The position numbers were made by a program, and so were the translations under genes. The notes below the pieces were generated by a model. That model saw only the letters and a program-made list of their open reading frames with translations, did not search any database and was not told the DNA's origin. Of a stretch of 64,000 nucleotides of DNA, positions 31,852 through 42,733 are shown piece by piece; positions within the stretch are counted from its first letter, which is position 1, and the number at the start of each line of letters is the position of its first letter. Source of the stretch: Dactylonectria macrodidyma (Eukaryota; Ascomycota; Sordariomycetes; Hypocreales; Nectriaceae); NCBI GenBank assembly GCA_020744425.1, contig JAGMUV010000015.1, positions 1,302,001 to 1,366,000 on the forward strand, written 5' to 3'.

Positions 31852-34800
31852 ATGTCTTCGGCCATCGACAGCAGCGTAGTTGTCGCAGTCGCAGCTGCAC
31901 CCGTCTCGCGCTCGCGTAGGGGCCGACCGCGCCGACAGTACAGGTGCCAGCACTGCGTCAAGACCTTCAAACGTAGCGAGCACTGCGTCCGCCATGAGCG
32001 CACGCACACTCACGAGAAGCCCTTTGTCTGCCGTTTTTGCCACAAGTCGTACTCCAGAAAGTTGGTTCAGCCCTTTCAGTTCCCGTTGTTCAGTTCCCGT
32101 TCGGTTTCCTTGGTCTAAAATCCATCATCCGCTTCACCTGCTAACCCTGCCCTCCTCTCACTATCCAGAGATCTAGTTACGAGGCACGAGCGCACGTTAC
32201 ATGCCCAGGATCAGGAGCCACTGCAGCGACAGCGGCAACAGAAACAGCAGGACACAGGTTGCGAATACGTCGCTGATCAGGTCAACGTCGCCTGGACACC
32301 CCCTGTACGGCCAGCGGGACCAACAACGCCCCCGGGAGATCCTCAAGAGCCCGACGACGATCAGGATCAGGATCTGGACTTTCATACGGGAACCGTAGCC
32401 CAGCCCCAGCTTCTATCACTAATGCACGGGAATGGAGAAGCCATTTCACCCTCTTCTTCATCCGCCACTTCGTCCAATACGACTGCCAGCGTTGCAAGTC
32501 ATGGTGGCGGGACCATGGCCCTCCTTGAGCTCGACGAAGCAGATTTCACTGCTGAAATCATTAGCGAGACGATTATTACGAGCAACAATCTTGAAGCGGC
32601 TGAACCACATCTCATGACAGACATGGTCATTGACCATCCAAGACCACTTTCACAAGAAATTAACATAGACATTTCACAACATCATCCTCATCATAATCAA
32701 AATCATCATCATCATCATCATCATGAGCCAACGTCTTGGCCTTCCAACCCAATCGACCAAGACCCAATGTCATTCATTTTCTCGCCGATGCCAGATACTG
32801 ACTTGGATCTCACCGCATTTACCTTTTCTCCCCTTAACAACCAAGCTTTCGAGTTGCCCCGGAACCAAGACCAAGACCAACCGGAGCCACCAGCAACAGA
32901 CCCATTCAGGTTCCAAGCTATACCGATGGCTGAACTAGAAGCTTTACCTCATCTCAGTCAACTACTTCCTCTAAGCCACACAACCGAAAATGACCCGGCC
33001 CCAGCGGTTCCCAAGACTCAACCACCCGAACCCAATCTTCCTGTGTTGCTCTCGGGCGAGCATTGCCGATGCCCGCCTCTAACTATAGACAGCGCCGCTT
33101 ACCTCTCTTTGCGGACTGATCTCTCGCGACGTCTGGGGGTTTCTGATACTGCCATAGACCTGCCTTCAGCTAAACTTTGCCAAGGCTTTCTGTCCAGCTA
33201 CGTCTCCAGCTTCCACAGTCACCTCCGCATCATCCACCTACAGACATTCGACCCAAAGACGACCCCAAGCCCTTTGTTGCTCGCCATGTGCAGCATTGGA
33301 GCTCTATATCGTCTAGACCGCCGCCGTGCCCGATATCTTTACGACACGGCGGTTCGTTCCGTTGAGACGGTATCTTGTCCACCTCGAGTCATGAATGGCA
33401 TGTGTGACAGACGGCTGACTGCTTATAGATTGCCCGCCCTTCCCGAGACGATGATAAGGACCTTATCAAGGATTACTGCCTCTGGTACGTCCAAGCGAGG
33501 ATGCTCCTCAGCTTCTACACCATCATGAGCGGCGACAAGAACCTGGTCTTGGGCACCATGCATAGCAACGGTTTTTATACACTGGTGAGCTGGGGCGCCC
33601 CTGCCTGACTACCATCTGACCATTCACTAACCGGCTCTCTTCAGGTCTATAATAAGGTCAGGGTCTCACTAGGAGGAGACAAACCCGGGGTGACCCGAAT
33701 GACCTGGCAAGACTGGATAGAGTACGAGTCCTGGAAGCGTTTACTCGGGGCACTATTTGTGGCAAGCACACTCACGGTGGTCTTGTTTGATGTGAATCCC
33801 GGTTTCAACGCCACCCAAGACCTCGATTTTGAGATGCTGGACGACGAATCTCTTTGGAATGCCGAGTCATCCAACAAGTGGCGGGAGCTCCGAGCAAGCC
33901 GCTTAAAGCAGCAGCAACTGCACCCCACGAGCCGTCGCACACTGCAACAAGTCCTGGTAGAAATTATGCTTCCCGGTGACAGATGCCGCACCGGCGACGA
34001 GCCATTTCAGGTCTCAGCCTTCTCAGCGCTTGTGCTGATGCATGCGGTGGTGCTGCAAATGTGGCAGAGAAGCCAGGTCTTTCAAGCCTTTGCGGAGCCC
34101 TGGAACTCGTCTTCTGGTCATAACCATCTCCGCTCTTCACTTCTGGACAGCGCCTTGAAGTCACTTGCCCGATGCGAGGCGTTCCTGCGCAGCGGAGACA
34201 CGGACGAGCATGAGGAAAAAGAGGCGTCGCTGGCCTTCAATTGCCACGCTGTCCTTAGAATTGCCTATATCAGACTCTTCAAGCCGACCAGCCCCGCGAG
34301 CCGGATCAGCCTAATCAGCCTCGACCCCGTCGAGATGGAGGCGTCCATCACCTCGTTCGTCACAGCCAGAATGGACCGCAGCCCGCAGCTCCTCGAGGCC
34401 GTCGTCAAGGCGTTTGAAGGGTTGAGTATTCCTGTCAGGTTGGGGCATATGCTGGTGCGGAAGACGGCTGCATTTCGCTGGGGCGTTGAGCATGCCATTG
34501 CCGGATGGGAGAGTGGTGCGTACCCTGTCGTGTGTCTGTTTCTTGCCTGCCTCGATTGCCGCTATATTATCCAGGACTCTTACTGACAAGATGGTGACTG
34601 GTTGTAGCGCTTCTCGTCACGAAATGGATTCATTCTGTCGAGCTCGACATTCAGAACAAGGTGCAAGCAAGCCCTGCAGAGCAAGAACTGCTAGCCCTTA
34701 TCAGGGAAGTGCTGGAAGAGGCAGAATATGACCATGGCGAAAGCGCGTCATTAGCTGCCGGGGTGGCCCGAACTTGGGGATGGTTCTTGCAAGATGTAAG

Positions 34801-34960
34801 TCAAAAGCGCGCCGCTTGCTCTTCTGAAGGCCGCTAATCGTCGTAGGTGTGGGTCTGGGCCATTACCCCGAGGATGGGGGCAGCTCTTGGGCTCTTAGCC
34901 GACGCGTACGAAAGAGTTGGGAGGTCGAATCGTCGTCATTCACTGGGGGGCGGTTCGTGA
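31852..34960 (+). CDS. C2H2 zinc-finger transcription factor with fungal regulatory domain
   Basis: Finger 1 is 'CQHCVKTFKRSEHCVRHERTH'; finger 2 is 'CRFCHKSYSRK' joined across intron 32061-32168 to 'DLVTRHERTLH'. Preceding 'RGRPRRQ' is basic. A low-complexity region follows, with Gln/Asp-rich segments and a run of seven His codons near 32700. The regulatory domain occupies the C-terminal two-thirds (from about 33055), with introns near 33371-33428, 33585-33644, 34513-34606 and 34796-34846; stop TGA 34958-34960. Recognition residues R-E-H-R and R-D-L-R predict 5'-GNG GGG-3'. An in-frame ATG at 31696 could add 52 residues, but that stretch is the pyrimidine-rich leader, so 31852 is preferred. 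Confidence 0.88.
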
Positions 34961-35304
34961 GCGACGCCCAAGATGATTGTAAGATGCACGTACGGGACGA
35001 GGAAAGCCAATGGCCGCACAGGCAGCGGCAGTATGATAATACGACCCCAGTTTCATGTATAAACATGGAAGAAATAGTGGCCATCTCTGGCTACAAATGG
35101 GAATTGCTAGGGTAGGATTGGGGGGGTTCGAACTCTGTTGGAGGGTTCAGGAGTCGCATTGCGGGGTGAAATTCAGGACTCCCTCCTCGCCCGGATGTAC
35201 GTAGCCATGTTTGAAATTTGCACCCCAAGGGAAACGCATATATGGCCGTAACGGGTCTGTTCACCCCTCTCTTGATAACCTCCTCTCTCTGTCCACGACT
35301 TATC
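34961..35304. promoter_or_regulatory. Promoter of the second MBL hydrolase
   Basis: GCGGGGTG is at 35161-35168 and a GGGGGGTT run is near 35120. The remaining sequence holds no recognised gene. Confidence 0.45.
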
Positions 35305-36231
35305 ATGGTTGACGTCAGTGATATCAATGCCGCCCTGTGGGCTCTTGAGAGAAAGGCCCAGAGTCATGTCACTATCTCGGCCCTGCGAGGTGGCACTTTC
35401 ACGCTTCCCAAGAAGCTATTCGTGTCCGGCGCTTCGGACAGCGAACATACTCGAGTCCCCTCTTTAGCTTTCCTCGTCGTCCACCACCCACAGGCGGCGA
35501 GCCCTAGACGAATCTTGTTTGACTTGGGATTACGAAGGAACACCAAAGACTACACTCTGCCTATACAAAACCATCTCCGCAACCGGCTCCCGATGCAGTC
35601 TCTTCCAGATGTCCGACAAAGCTTACTTGAGGGCGACCTTTCCTGCCACGAGATTGACGAGGTCATCCTCAGCCATGTCCACTGGGACCACATCGGCACG
35701 CCGTCGGATTTCGCCCATGCACGGTTCTTTGTTGGGGCAGGATCCCTCGACGTGCTGAGAGATGGCTACAACGGACACATGTCTCACTCTAACTTCCAGC
35801 ACGACCTCTTCGACGGCCTCAACGTCACCGAATTTTCCTCTCCCGATGGCTGGCACGTCGCCGGCGGTCTGCACATGCTCGACCTCGCTGTCGGCGGGGC
35901 CGTCTATGTGGTCGACTCTCCCGGACATCTCACAGGGCACATTGCTCTTCTCGCGCGGAAAGGGCATCAGCAGTGGGTGCTTCTCATTGGAGATGCTTGT
36001 CACGATATCAGGCTTCTCACCGGTGAGATGTCCGTCGCTGAGTGGACTGATGCCGAGGGCCGGATGTGCTGCATACATATGGATAAGAAACAGGCAACCG
36101 AGACATTGGAGATATTTTCGCAGTGGAAGCAGGCATCGGAGCGAAGTGGCATTGATCTGGAGATAATATTTGCTCACGATGTTTCATGGGCCGAGACGCA
36201 TTTAGAGGCGTTTTTCCCCGGCAGTCTCTAG
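35305..36231 (+). CDS. MBL-fold hydrolase, lactonase-like (second copy)
   Basis: Intronless frame of 309 codons from ATG 35305; a possible in-frame ATG lies at 35242. The zinc motif is 'LSHVHWDHIG'; 'SPGHLTGHI' and 'IGDACHD' supply the next ligands and 'FAHDVSW' the last His. The N-terminal strand 'ALRGGTFTLPKKLF' matches the AHL-lactonase/MBL family. It is only distantly similar to the copy at 27935 (which has introns), so it is not a recent duplicate. Confidence 0.92.
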   Translation: MVDVSDINAALWALERKAQSHVTISALRGGTFTLPKKLFVSGASDSEHTRVPSLAFLVVHHPQAASPRRILFDLGLRRNTKDYTLPIQNHLRNRLPMQSLPDVRQSLLEGDLSCHEIDEVILSHVHWDHIGTPSDFAHARFFVGAGSLDVLRDGYNGHMSHSNFQHDLFDGLNVTEFSSPDGWHVAGGLHMLDLAVGGAVYVVDSPGHLTGHIALLARKGHQQWVLLIGDACHDIRLLTGEMSVAEWTDAEGRMCCIHMDKKQATETLEIFSQWKQASERSGIDLEIIFAHDVSWAETHLEAFFPGSL

Positions 36232-36580
36232 CCGTGGCCGGACCAACCCCACGGCGAGGACTGAGGACTTCCTATCAGCGTATGCCCAGCAACTAGATCC
36301 TTAATCCATATACCGATGACTGTCTACAAGAGAACATGTCACTTCTCAATGGGTACATCTGTGAATTTGGGAGTCTGGGCTTTTGGGGAAACTTGTTCGG
36401 TTCCCGAACCACCGGGGCACATATTACCCCACGAACCACCTCCGTCCTCCATCAGTATAAGAGTTCTAATACCATCCAATTATTATCAAGATTCACAGAT
36501 CCTTCGAAGCCTTTTCTCTTCCATTGTCCTGTCCCATTCTATCTCTTTTTCCCTCGTAAGCGCATGATACTAGCACGGCA
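36232..36580. promoter_or_regulatory. Promoter with a full motif copy
   Basis: TACCCCAC is at 36425-36432 (GTGGGGTA on the minus strand), with CCGGGGCA just upstream at about 36413 and TTGGGGAA at about 36384. A TATAAG element follows at about 36459. Confidence 0.6.
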
Positions 36581-37609
36581 ATGGATGGGCCACTCAAGCT
36601 GGGCTTCATAGGCCTCGGGGCCATGGGTCTCCCGATGGCGTCGAATCTCATCTCGAAAGCGCCTCCAGGGTCGAGTCTTTACGTATATGACATTTCTGAG
36701 AACTCGATGCGCATACTGGTCGAGAAACATCCCGCCTCGGTTGTCGTCTGCCGCTCTCCAAAGGATGTATCCCAAAGAACGGTAAGCCGGCCTTCGCTCC
36801 CTTCTGGTGCATCATGTACGTATGGTCTATGTCTCTGGACTGACAGTAGCTTGTGGCAGGAAATTATTTTCACGATGCTTCCAGAAGGATCCCACGTCCG
36901 CTCGGTATACCTCGACCCCTTGACTGGAATCTTAGGCCCTAGCATGTCCGCCCGTCTGCTTGTCGACTGCTCCACTATCGATACGAATACTTCGCTACGT
37001 GTGGCCAAGGAGACGCAGACTCACAACTCAAAAACATCATTCTACGATGCTCCCGTATCAGGCGGTACTTTGGGTGCAGAAGTTGCGTCACTCACCATCA
37101 TGGTGGGCTGTGCCGACGACGGCTCGGATGCACAGTACCCGCTCTTAAATGGCCTCCTGAGCCTGATGGGCAAAACGGTAGTGGCCTGCGGCGGTCCTGG
37201 TATGGGTCTGACAGCCAAGCTCTGCAACAACTACTGCTCGGGCCTCATATCCCTGGCCACAGCCGAGGCCATGAACATGGGGATGCGATCGGGCATGAAC
37301 CCCCGAGTGCTCTCACGCATCTTTGCCAGCAGCACGGCGCAGAGCACCATCTGCGACAAATGGAACCCCGTCCCCGGCATCTGCCCGGACGCACCCTCCA
37401 GCAAAGGCTACGCTGGAGGGTTCAAGGTCCAGCTGATGGCCAAGGACTTTGGGCTAGCTGTTGCGGCCGCTGACGAGGTTGGTGCAAAGCTTGTACTAGG
37501 GAGAGCAGGGTTAGAGGCGTATGAGGGGGCGAGTCAGGATACGAGGTGCAGGGACCGAGATTCGCGTGTCTTGTTTAGATACATTGGCGGACGCGAGGAT
37601 TGGGAGTAG
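36581..37609 (+). CDS. 3-hydroxyisobutyrate dehydrogenase-like oxidoreductase
   Basis: The N-terminus has the Rossmann motif 'GFIGLGAMGLPMASNLI'; 'DAPVSGGTLGAEVASLTIMVG' is the substrate-binding signature and 'KLCNNYCSG' carries the catalytic Lys. The open frame reads through about 36782-36858, but that segment starts with GTAAGC and ends in GGCAG, so it is probably an intron joining 'VSQRT' to 'EIIFTMLPEGS'. The C-terminal 'SSKGYAGGFKVQLMAKDFGLA' is canonical. It would oxidise or reduce a small beta-hydroxy acid with NAD(P). A paralogue is at 47942. Confidence 0.92.
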   Translation: MDGPLKLGFIGLGAMGLPMASNLISKAPPGSSLYVYDISENSMRILVEKHPASVVVCRSPKDVSQRTVSRPSLPSGASCTYGLCLWTDSSLWQEIIFTMLPEGSHVRSVYLDPLTGILGPSMSARLLVDCSTIDTNTSLRVAKETQTHNSKTSFYDAPVSGGTLGAEVASLTIMVGCADDGSDAQYPLLNGLLSLMGKTVVACGGPGMGLTAKLCNNYCSGLISLATAEAMNMGMRSGMNPRVLSRIFASSTAQSTICDKWNPVPGICPDAPSSKGYAGGFKVQLMAKDFGLAVAAADEVGAKLVLGRAGLEAYEGASQDTRCRDRDSRVLFRYIGGREDWE

Positions 37610-38082
37610 TTGTGCATTTTCACTAGCTAGATCTAGATTATGCAATAAGGACATGTTGGAAGCCTGAATTCATAACTTATCCTTACTCTGGTTTGCATAA
37701 TTCCCACTTACACAACTTTCTGGCTGTTCAATATGGAGTATTCCGTACCCCATCATGAATTAATACCCCACATAGAAAAGAATTGTTGCCCCACGTCGAG
37801 TGAATGCTTATGTGGATCATGTGGGGTACCTTAACAAAGCGTCAGGCTGTAGGGTAGGGAACCTCATTGTGCCCATCTCACACCCGTATTAGCTCGTAAC
37901 AGGATGAATAGAGCTATCTGACTAAATTATCAGAAGTTGCTCTGAACTTTGGTCCAGCTTTGAAAGTCATACTTTGTTCTTCTCTTCTAGCTGCTGTATT
38001 GTAGCAAATAAAGTCTAAAATTATACAAACCAATCAGCAGCACTGTCCCACGCAAACAATTATTCAACAAACTTCTCACATT
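37610..38082. promoter_or_regulatory. Promoter with four motif copies
   Basis: TACCCCAT (37746-37753), TACCCCAC (37764-37771), TGCCCCAC (37787-37794) and GTGGGGTA (37821-37828) lie within 83 bases, about 255 bases before the next ATG. This is the densest promoter of the window. Confidence 0.65.
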
Positions 38083-38538
38083 ATGTCTGAACCGACTCCA
38101 ACCTCAACGACCTCCGCTTCAATCGATGCATCCGCCCACAAGGCGCTTTTCGATAAGGGACTCCAAATCCGTTATGAAGTCGCAGGATCAACGTATGTCG
38201 ACGCTGCACTAGCCGGTGGTTCCTCCGACTTTGCACGTCCCATGCAAGAACTGGTGACAGAAGCCTGCTGGGGCTCCGTGTGGTCTCGCCCCGGCCTGGA
38301 GAGGAAGCAGCGCTCGCTGCTCAACATCGCCATGCTCTGCGCGCTGAACAGGGGCCCCGAGCTGGCGGCACACGTTCGAGGCGCCGTTAACAACGGGGCA
38401 AGCGACATTGAGATTAGGGAGACGCTGCTGCAGGCTGCCATCTACTGTGGCATGCCGGCTGGTATTGAGGGATTTAAGATAGCCGAAAAGGTTATAAGGG
38501 CTATCAAGGAAGAGGAGAGTGCGAATGACAGGAAGTGA
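38083..38538 (+). CDS. Carboxymuconolactone decarboxylase-family protein
   Basis: An intronless frame of 151 codons. The core 'FARPMQELVTEACWGSVWSRPGL' and 'RSLLNIAMLCALNRGPELAAHVRGAVNNG' contain the Glu, Cys and His residues of the 4-carboxymuconolactone decarboxylase / AhpD-like fold (PF02627). The C-terminus 'ETLLQAAIYCGMPAGIEGFKIA' is also typical. Length is that of the bacterial gamma-CMD subunit. In protocatechuate catabolism the family decarboxylates a muconolactone; a related reaction on a ring-cleavage product fits here. Confidence 0.92.
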   Translation: MSEPTPTSTTSASIDASAHKALFDKGLQIRYEVAGSTYVDAALAGGSSDFARPMQELVTEACWGSVWSRPGLERKQRSLLNIAMLCALNRGPELAAHVRGAVNNGASDIEIRETLLQAAIYCGMPAGIEGFKIAEKVIRAIKEEESANDRK

Positions 38539-39068
38539 AACACCGTTGGGCATTTTAGAGGTGGTTGATTTGAGCTGAGTCATAGCAAGGTGGAAAGGGT
38601 GTATAGTGATTGCGTTAAGGAATACATCAGAGCAATTGTTACAAGCATGTTCGAGCCTGCAATTCAATCTTGGAAGTTGACTGTTGATTGTTAATTAGAT
38701 TGGCAAACTTTGGTGCATCGACTTGAGCTAGAATCTGATCAAACGTGCCAATTTTTACTGCTTTAGGAAGACTTCATATCACACGAGGTGAGTTATGGCA
38801 TCTTCTGAAAACGCGTCAAAAAGCACATCAAGGTCTTTTGTATTATGGGGTAGGGAATGATCGCATGTAGCTTTAAGAACAAGGCAGCGCGTAGATCAAG
38901 ACTACTTCAAGCTAAGAGTAACGGATATCGATTAAGGCATTGAGAGGCATTGATAGACTAATATACCAGAAAGAAATCTTCGCGATAAATGTATCATCGA
39001 ATCAACCCTTGCTCGCATCCTTGCTTGTCTCCTCGCCATCTAGATCTCGTCTTTTCTGTCAAACGACA
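38539..39068. other. Convergent intergenic region
   Basis: Between two 3' ends. ATGGGGTA occurs at 38845-38852, one mismatch from the promoter motif, though the location is not a promoter. No gene recognised. Confidence 0.45.
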
Positions 39069-40506
39069 TCAGGAGGAGTAGTGCTGTGTAAAGTCATAGT
39101 TAAGACTGTGCGCGCTCTGACAGTCTCATCAGCTTCCAAATGCTCTCCTTATGTGGGCCTAACTCACCTCTAGCATCTGGGCAGCAAGACTAGGATCGTT
39201 TTCTGCCTTCTTGCACATTTGAAGAAATTCATCACTCTCTAGGACATTTTCTGGATGCACGCTGAACATGCGCCGCAGGTTGGAGCTGGAGATCGGATCG
39301 ACGACCTCTTGGTATCTCGCGCGGCGGATGTCACTGTAAATATCTAGAATACTGGGGTCAGCCCTACCAGTGTAGATCCCTACGAAGCACTCGTATAGAC
39401 CGCCGACATCCACGATACCCCCAGTTAGTCCCAGTCCACCGCTAGCACGCTATCAGTCAGTTTGACGAGTGCCGAATTGAGTAGGCGAGCTCACAAAGGG
39501 TTGCAAAGATGGGCCGCATCAGCCGCCAGGAGGAAGCGCCCAACTCGCATCTTCTCGGCGAGCCGCTGGTGGACCTTGTAAGGGCTGATGTTGACGAGCC
39601 TGTACATGCTCGGGTCTGGATGGCCGGGAAGCATGGTTTGGAACTTGGCGGCTTGTCGCTGCTTCAGCTCGTCGTGTGTCAGGCCGGGAACCTCCCCGTA
39701 TGTGACACGCCACATTCCCTCCTTGGTAATCTTGGCCGCCATGTACCAATGAGTAGGGTCGATGATGAAGTTGGAGTCGCAGAAACCGAACTTTTCAAAG
39801 TCGTAGTACACCTACAGCAATATGTCAGTGAACTGGATGCTGCTGGCTTCTCTTAAGAAAAGTACGAGACTGACGTTGGTGGCGACTATCTGCTCATCCC
39901 ATGTCTTGCCTGGAAAATTCAAGTCGCCAAACAAGGAGCGCCGGATGATGCTGTTGGCGCCGTCGCAGCCAACGATGTACTCGGCCTCGAGACGAGACTT
40001 TTCGCCACTGGTCACATGTACCGTATCAACCCATGCTCTTGATTCGTTTTGCCCAATGTTGATTACCCGGCGGTCGAAAAGGTACTTGAGCTCGGGGAGG
40101 GTTTTAGCATGCTCGTGTAAGAGCTCAGCTAGCTCGCCTAGAGGTAGAGCAACCATGCGATCAGGGCTGTCTTTGTGGGTCTCGTGGTTGATGCCAGCAA
40201 TGTAGGTGCCGTCCAAAGCTCGCCAGGCCACCGTGTCGACAGCGAAGCCTCTGGCACGAACTTCTTTTCCTACCCCTGCCAAGTTCAGGATCCTCATTGC
40301 TGGAGGACCGTAGTGGGTGGCTCGAGGGTTATCGTCGAGCTTAGATGACTGCTCGACGATTGTGACGGAAATATTCTTCTTGGCCAGCATCAACCCAAGA
40401 AGCTGGCCAGCTGGGCCAGCCCCTACAATGAGAATCTTGGCTTTGAGGTCAGTATTGCTTAGAGCTGGCGGTAGCGGAAACTTACTTTGGTAGACGTAAT
40501 AGCCAT
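39069..40506 (-). CDS. FAD-dependent aromatic hydroxylase (PHBH/MhpA type)
   Basis: A short first exon 'MAITSTK' (ATG 40504-40506) is followed after an intron by 'AKILIVGAGPAGQLLGLML' (FAD fold). 'YIVGCDGANSIIRRSLFG' carries the GD/DG motif and 'GRFLLAADAAHLCNP' the second FAD motif, continued by 'GGLGLTGGIVDVGGLYE' across an intron. The 3' end is placed by an intron that joins 'AAQMLE' to 'HYSS' and TGA 39069-39071; without that intron the frame would stop at 39159. It likely hydroxylates a phenol ring and differs clearly from the monooxygenase at 1573. Confidence 0.86.
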
Positions 40507-41115
40507 TGTCTCCGAATTTGAGTAAAAGGATGGAATGCAGAAACTGCTTCTGAAGCTGCTGAGCCTATGATGGGTAGCACGGCCTGCCGATTCATATGGT
40601 TTATAGCCATGACGGCTAGTCTGACATGGCAGAGGCAACCCCCCGCATCGGACGGAAGCCCCCGCTAAGAGATTCCCCATGGGGTTAACAACTCAAACGG
40701 TTCATTTGGTAAGACCTCAATTGAGCAGTGACACCTCAAGACCCCGCATGAGAACATGGGGTAAGTAGCAATGTTTGAACACCATCTGTAGACATTGGCG
40801 GAGAGACACGGCAAGTTTCTCATTGAATCTGGAGCAGCGGTGAAGGCTGACGGATTTGATGCACATCTTGGCATGAGCTTGATGTGGAAATGCCTTGTCA
40901 TCTTACATTAAGATACTTCTTGCTACGTATCTAGCTCTGCAAGCCACATCACCGCGTGAGTGATTCAAATTGACGACATGGATGGTCAGGACAAAGAAAT
41001 ATTTTTGGTCAATGTATATATTTCCAATTTAATTATCTATGCCACGGGTGTTACCCCAACATACTGCTGGGAGTGCTGTATGGACGACTCTTATCCTAGA
41101 CGATCGATTCCTAAA
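40507..41115. promoter_or_regulatory. Upstream region of an aromatic hydroxylase
   Basis: CCCCATGGGG at 40675-40684 is an inverted repeat of the core; GACCCCGC is at 40740-40747 and ATGGGGTA at 40756-40763. CCCCCCGC and CCCCCGC are near 40640-40665. The half towards 41115 is the 3' flank of the dioxygenase. Confidence 0.5.
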
Positions 41116-42733
41116 CTACTGAGCACTAACTCTTGCCAAGATCTCGTCAACCTCGACCTTGTGCGTGGAGAAATTATCAACCAGATCATCCCACATCTTC
41201 GGATCATGCTCGTGTCTCTGCTCGCTCTTCCACGCATAGTCAGCAATGGTAAAAGCACGGCTACTCTCAAACATGAATGCCACCGAACGCTCGGAGATCC
41301 TCATGACTGGGGGGTCATCCTGGGAGGCAGCAGCGAACTGCTCGTAGGCGACGCCGTGGGGCACAAAGCCGCACTCGAACGAGACGCTCCCCGGCCGGAA
41401 CTCATCCGAGCGGCCATCGTAGTCGCCGTAGATGAGGCCCATTAGCTCAGAGGCGCAATTGCGGTGGTAATACGGTGGCCGGTATGTGTGCGACGCGACG
41501 TCCCATCGGGGCGAAAAGATGAGAAGGTCGGCGAGAGGAGCAGCTGGGTCTCGCGACTTTGCTGTTAGAACGCAGAAGATTGATCTTGTTGGTTAGTATT
41601 TTATGGGTAGAACAATGTTATCGATGAAAAGTAACTTACGGGTCGATGTGATCGACAGAAATCGAGCCTACGTTGACGAACTTGGTGAGGTCGTACTGCA
41701 TCGCTGTTAGTATCGGGAAGTAGTGCTCGAGGAGAAGCGTCGAAAGTATGAGGCAGACCTTGTATGGAACGTAGTTGCCCGACCAGGCAATGACATCAAA
41801 GGGACAGTGACGCTGGCTGCTCTGAAAGAATTTCCCGCCAAGCTTATAAACAACATTCCAGGGGTCATTATCCGTCACTTCGTAGGCAGCAACCGGATGC
41901 AAAAAGTCTCGAGCATTGGCGAGGCCATTTGCGCCGAGCGGACCAAGCTCTGGCAGCTCAAAGTTGGAGCCCCAGATCTCGAGGATATAGCCTCGAGTCG
42001 GGCCTTCAACCTTGACCTTAAATCGTTGGCCTCTCTGGATGACACAGATCTCACCCGGCTGGACGTATAAGAACCCGAATTCGGTCTGGATGTCCAGGGC
42101 TCCTTGCTGAGGTACGATGAGGAAGTCGCCATCGGAATTGACAAAAGCCTTCTTGTGCATGCTCTTATTACATACAAAAACATGCGTAGCAAGGCCTTCT
42201 CGGAGTGTCGGGTCTCCCGACCCAGCAATAGTCTTCAAGCCATCGACGAAGTCAATGTCTTGGCCGGCAGGAATCTCGAATGGGTTCCAGGCCAGCTGCG
42301 TAGGAGAGACATGAACCCGAGGATTGATAGGCAGGAAGTTTGACTCGGTATCCGGGTTGTCGGGCAATTCAGTCTGTACCAGTCAGCTGTAGGTCTAAAT
42401 GCCATTTGAATGTTGACTACTAACAAATCCTTGATGAGCAACAGCAGGACGGGCACGGTAGAGCCATGCCTTCTTGTTGACATGACGGGGGGCGACAAAC
42501 GCCGAGGCCGTGATCTGCTCCGCATACAGGCCGAAGCGGATGGCGCGGGGACTGTTCTGACCTCGGGGAATGGTACCGGGAACGGCTTCGGACTCAAAGC
42601 TGTTGTTGAAGCCCGATTGATACTTGTACGGGTCGTTGGGGCGGGTGGCGAACGAGGGGACTGTGCCGTTCTTCTGGGTCTCTGCCCAGTGGAAGATGTT
42701 TTGAAAGTCTTGGCTAGCCATCGTGTTGAGCAT
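41116..42733 (-). CDS. hmgA: Homogentisate 1,2-dioxygenase
   Basis: ATG 42731-42733 (a second ATG four codons later is possible), TAG 41116-41118, three introns. Family landmarks are dense: 'YQSGFNNSFESEAVPG', 'WLYRARPAVAHQGF', 'NPFEIPAG', 'KKAFVNSDGDFLIVPQQG' and 'GLANARDFLHPVAAYE'. Iron ligands are in place: His in 'YYHRN', Glu in 'ASELMG' and His in 'FVPHGVAYEQF'. The enzyme opens homogentisate to maleylacetoacetate. With the fumarylacetoacetase at 15837 it supplies two of the three homogentisate-pathway enzymes. Its neighbour on the other strand is a P450. Confidence 0.95.

Noticed and set aside
32681..32730. CAT repeat as an independent satellite
   Set aside because: It lies in frame within the regulator and encodes a His run; treated as part of the coding sequence.
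40960..41445. 161-codon frame on the plus strand
   Set aside because: It overlaps the last exon of the homogentisate dioxygenase in antisense and has no family resemblance.
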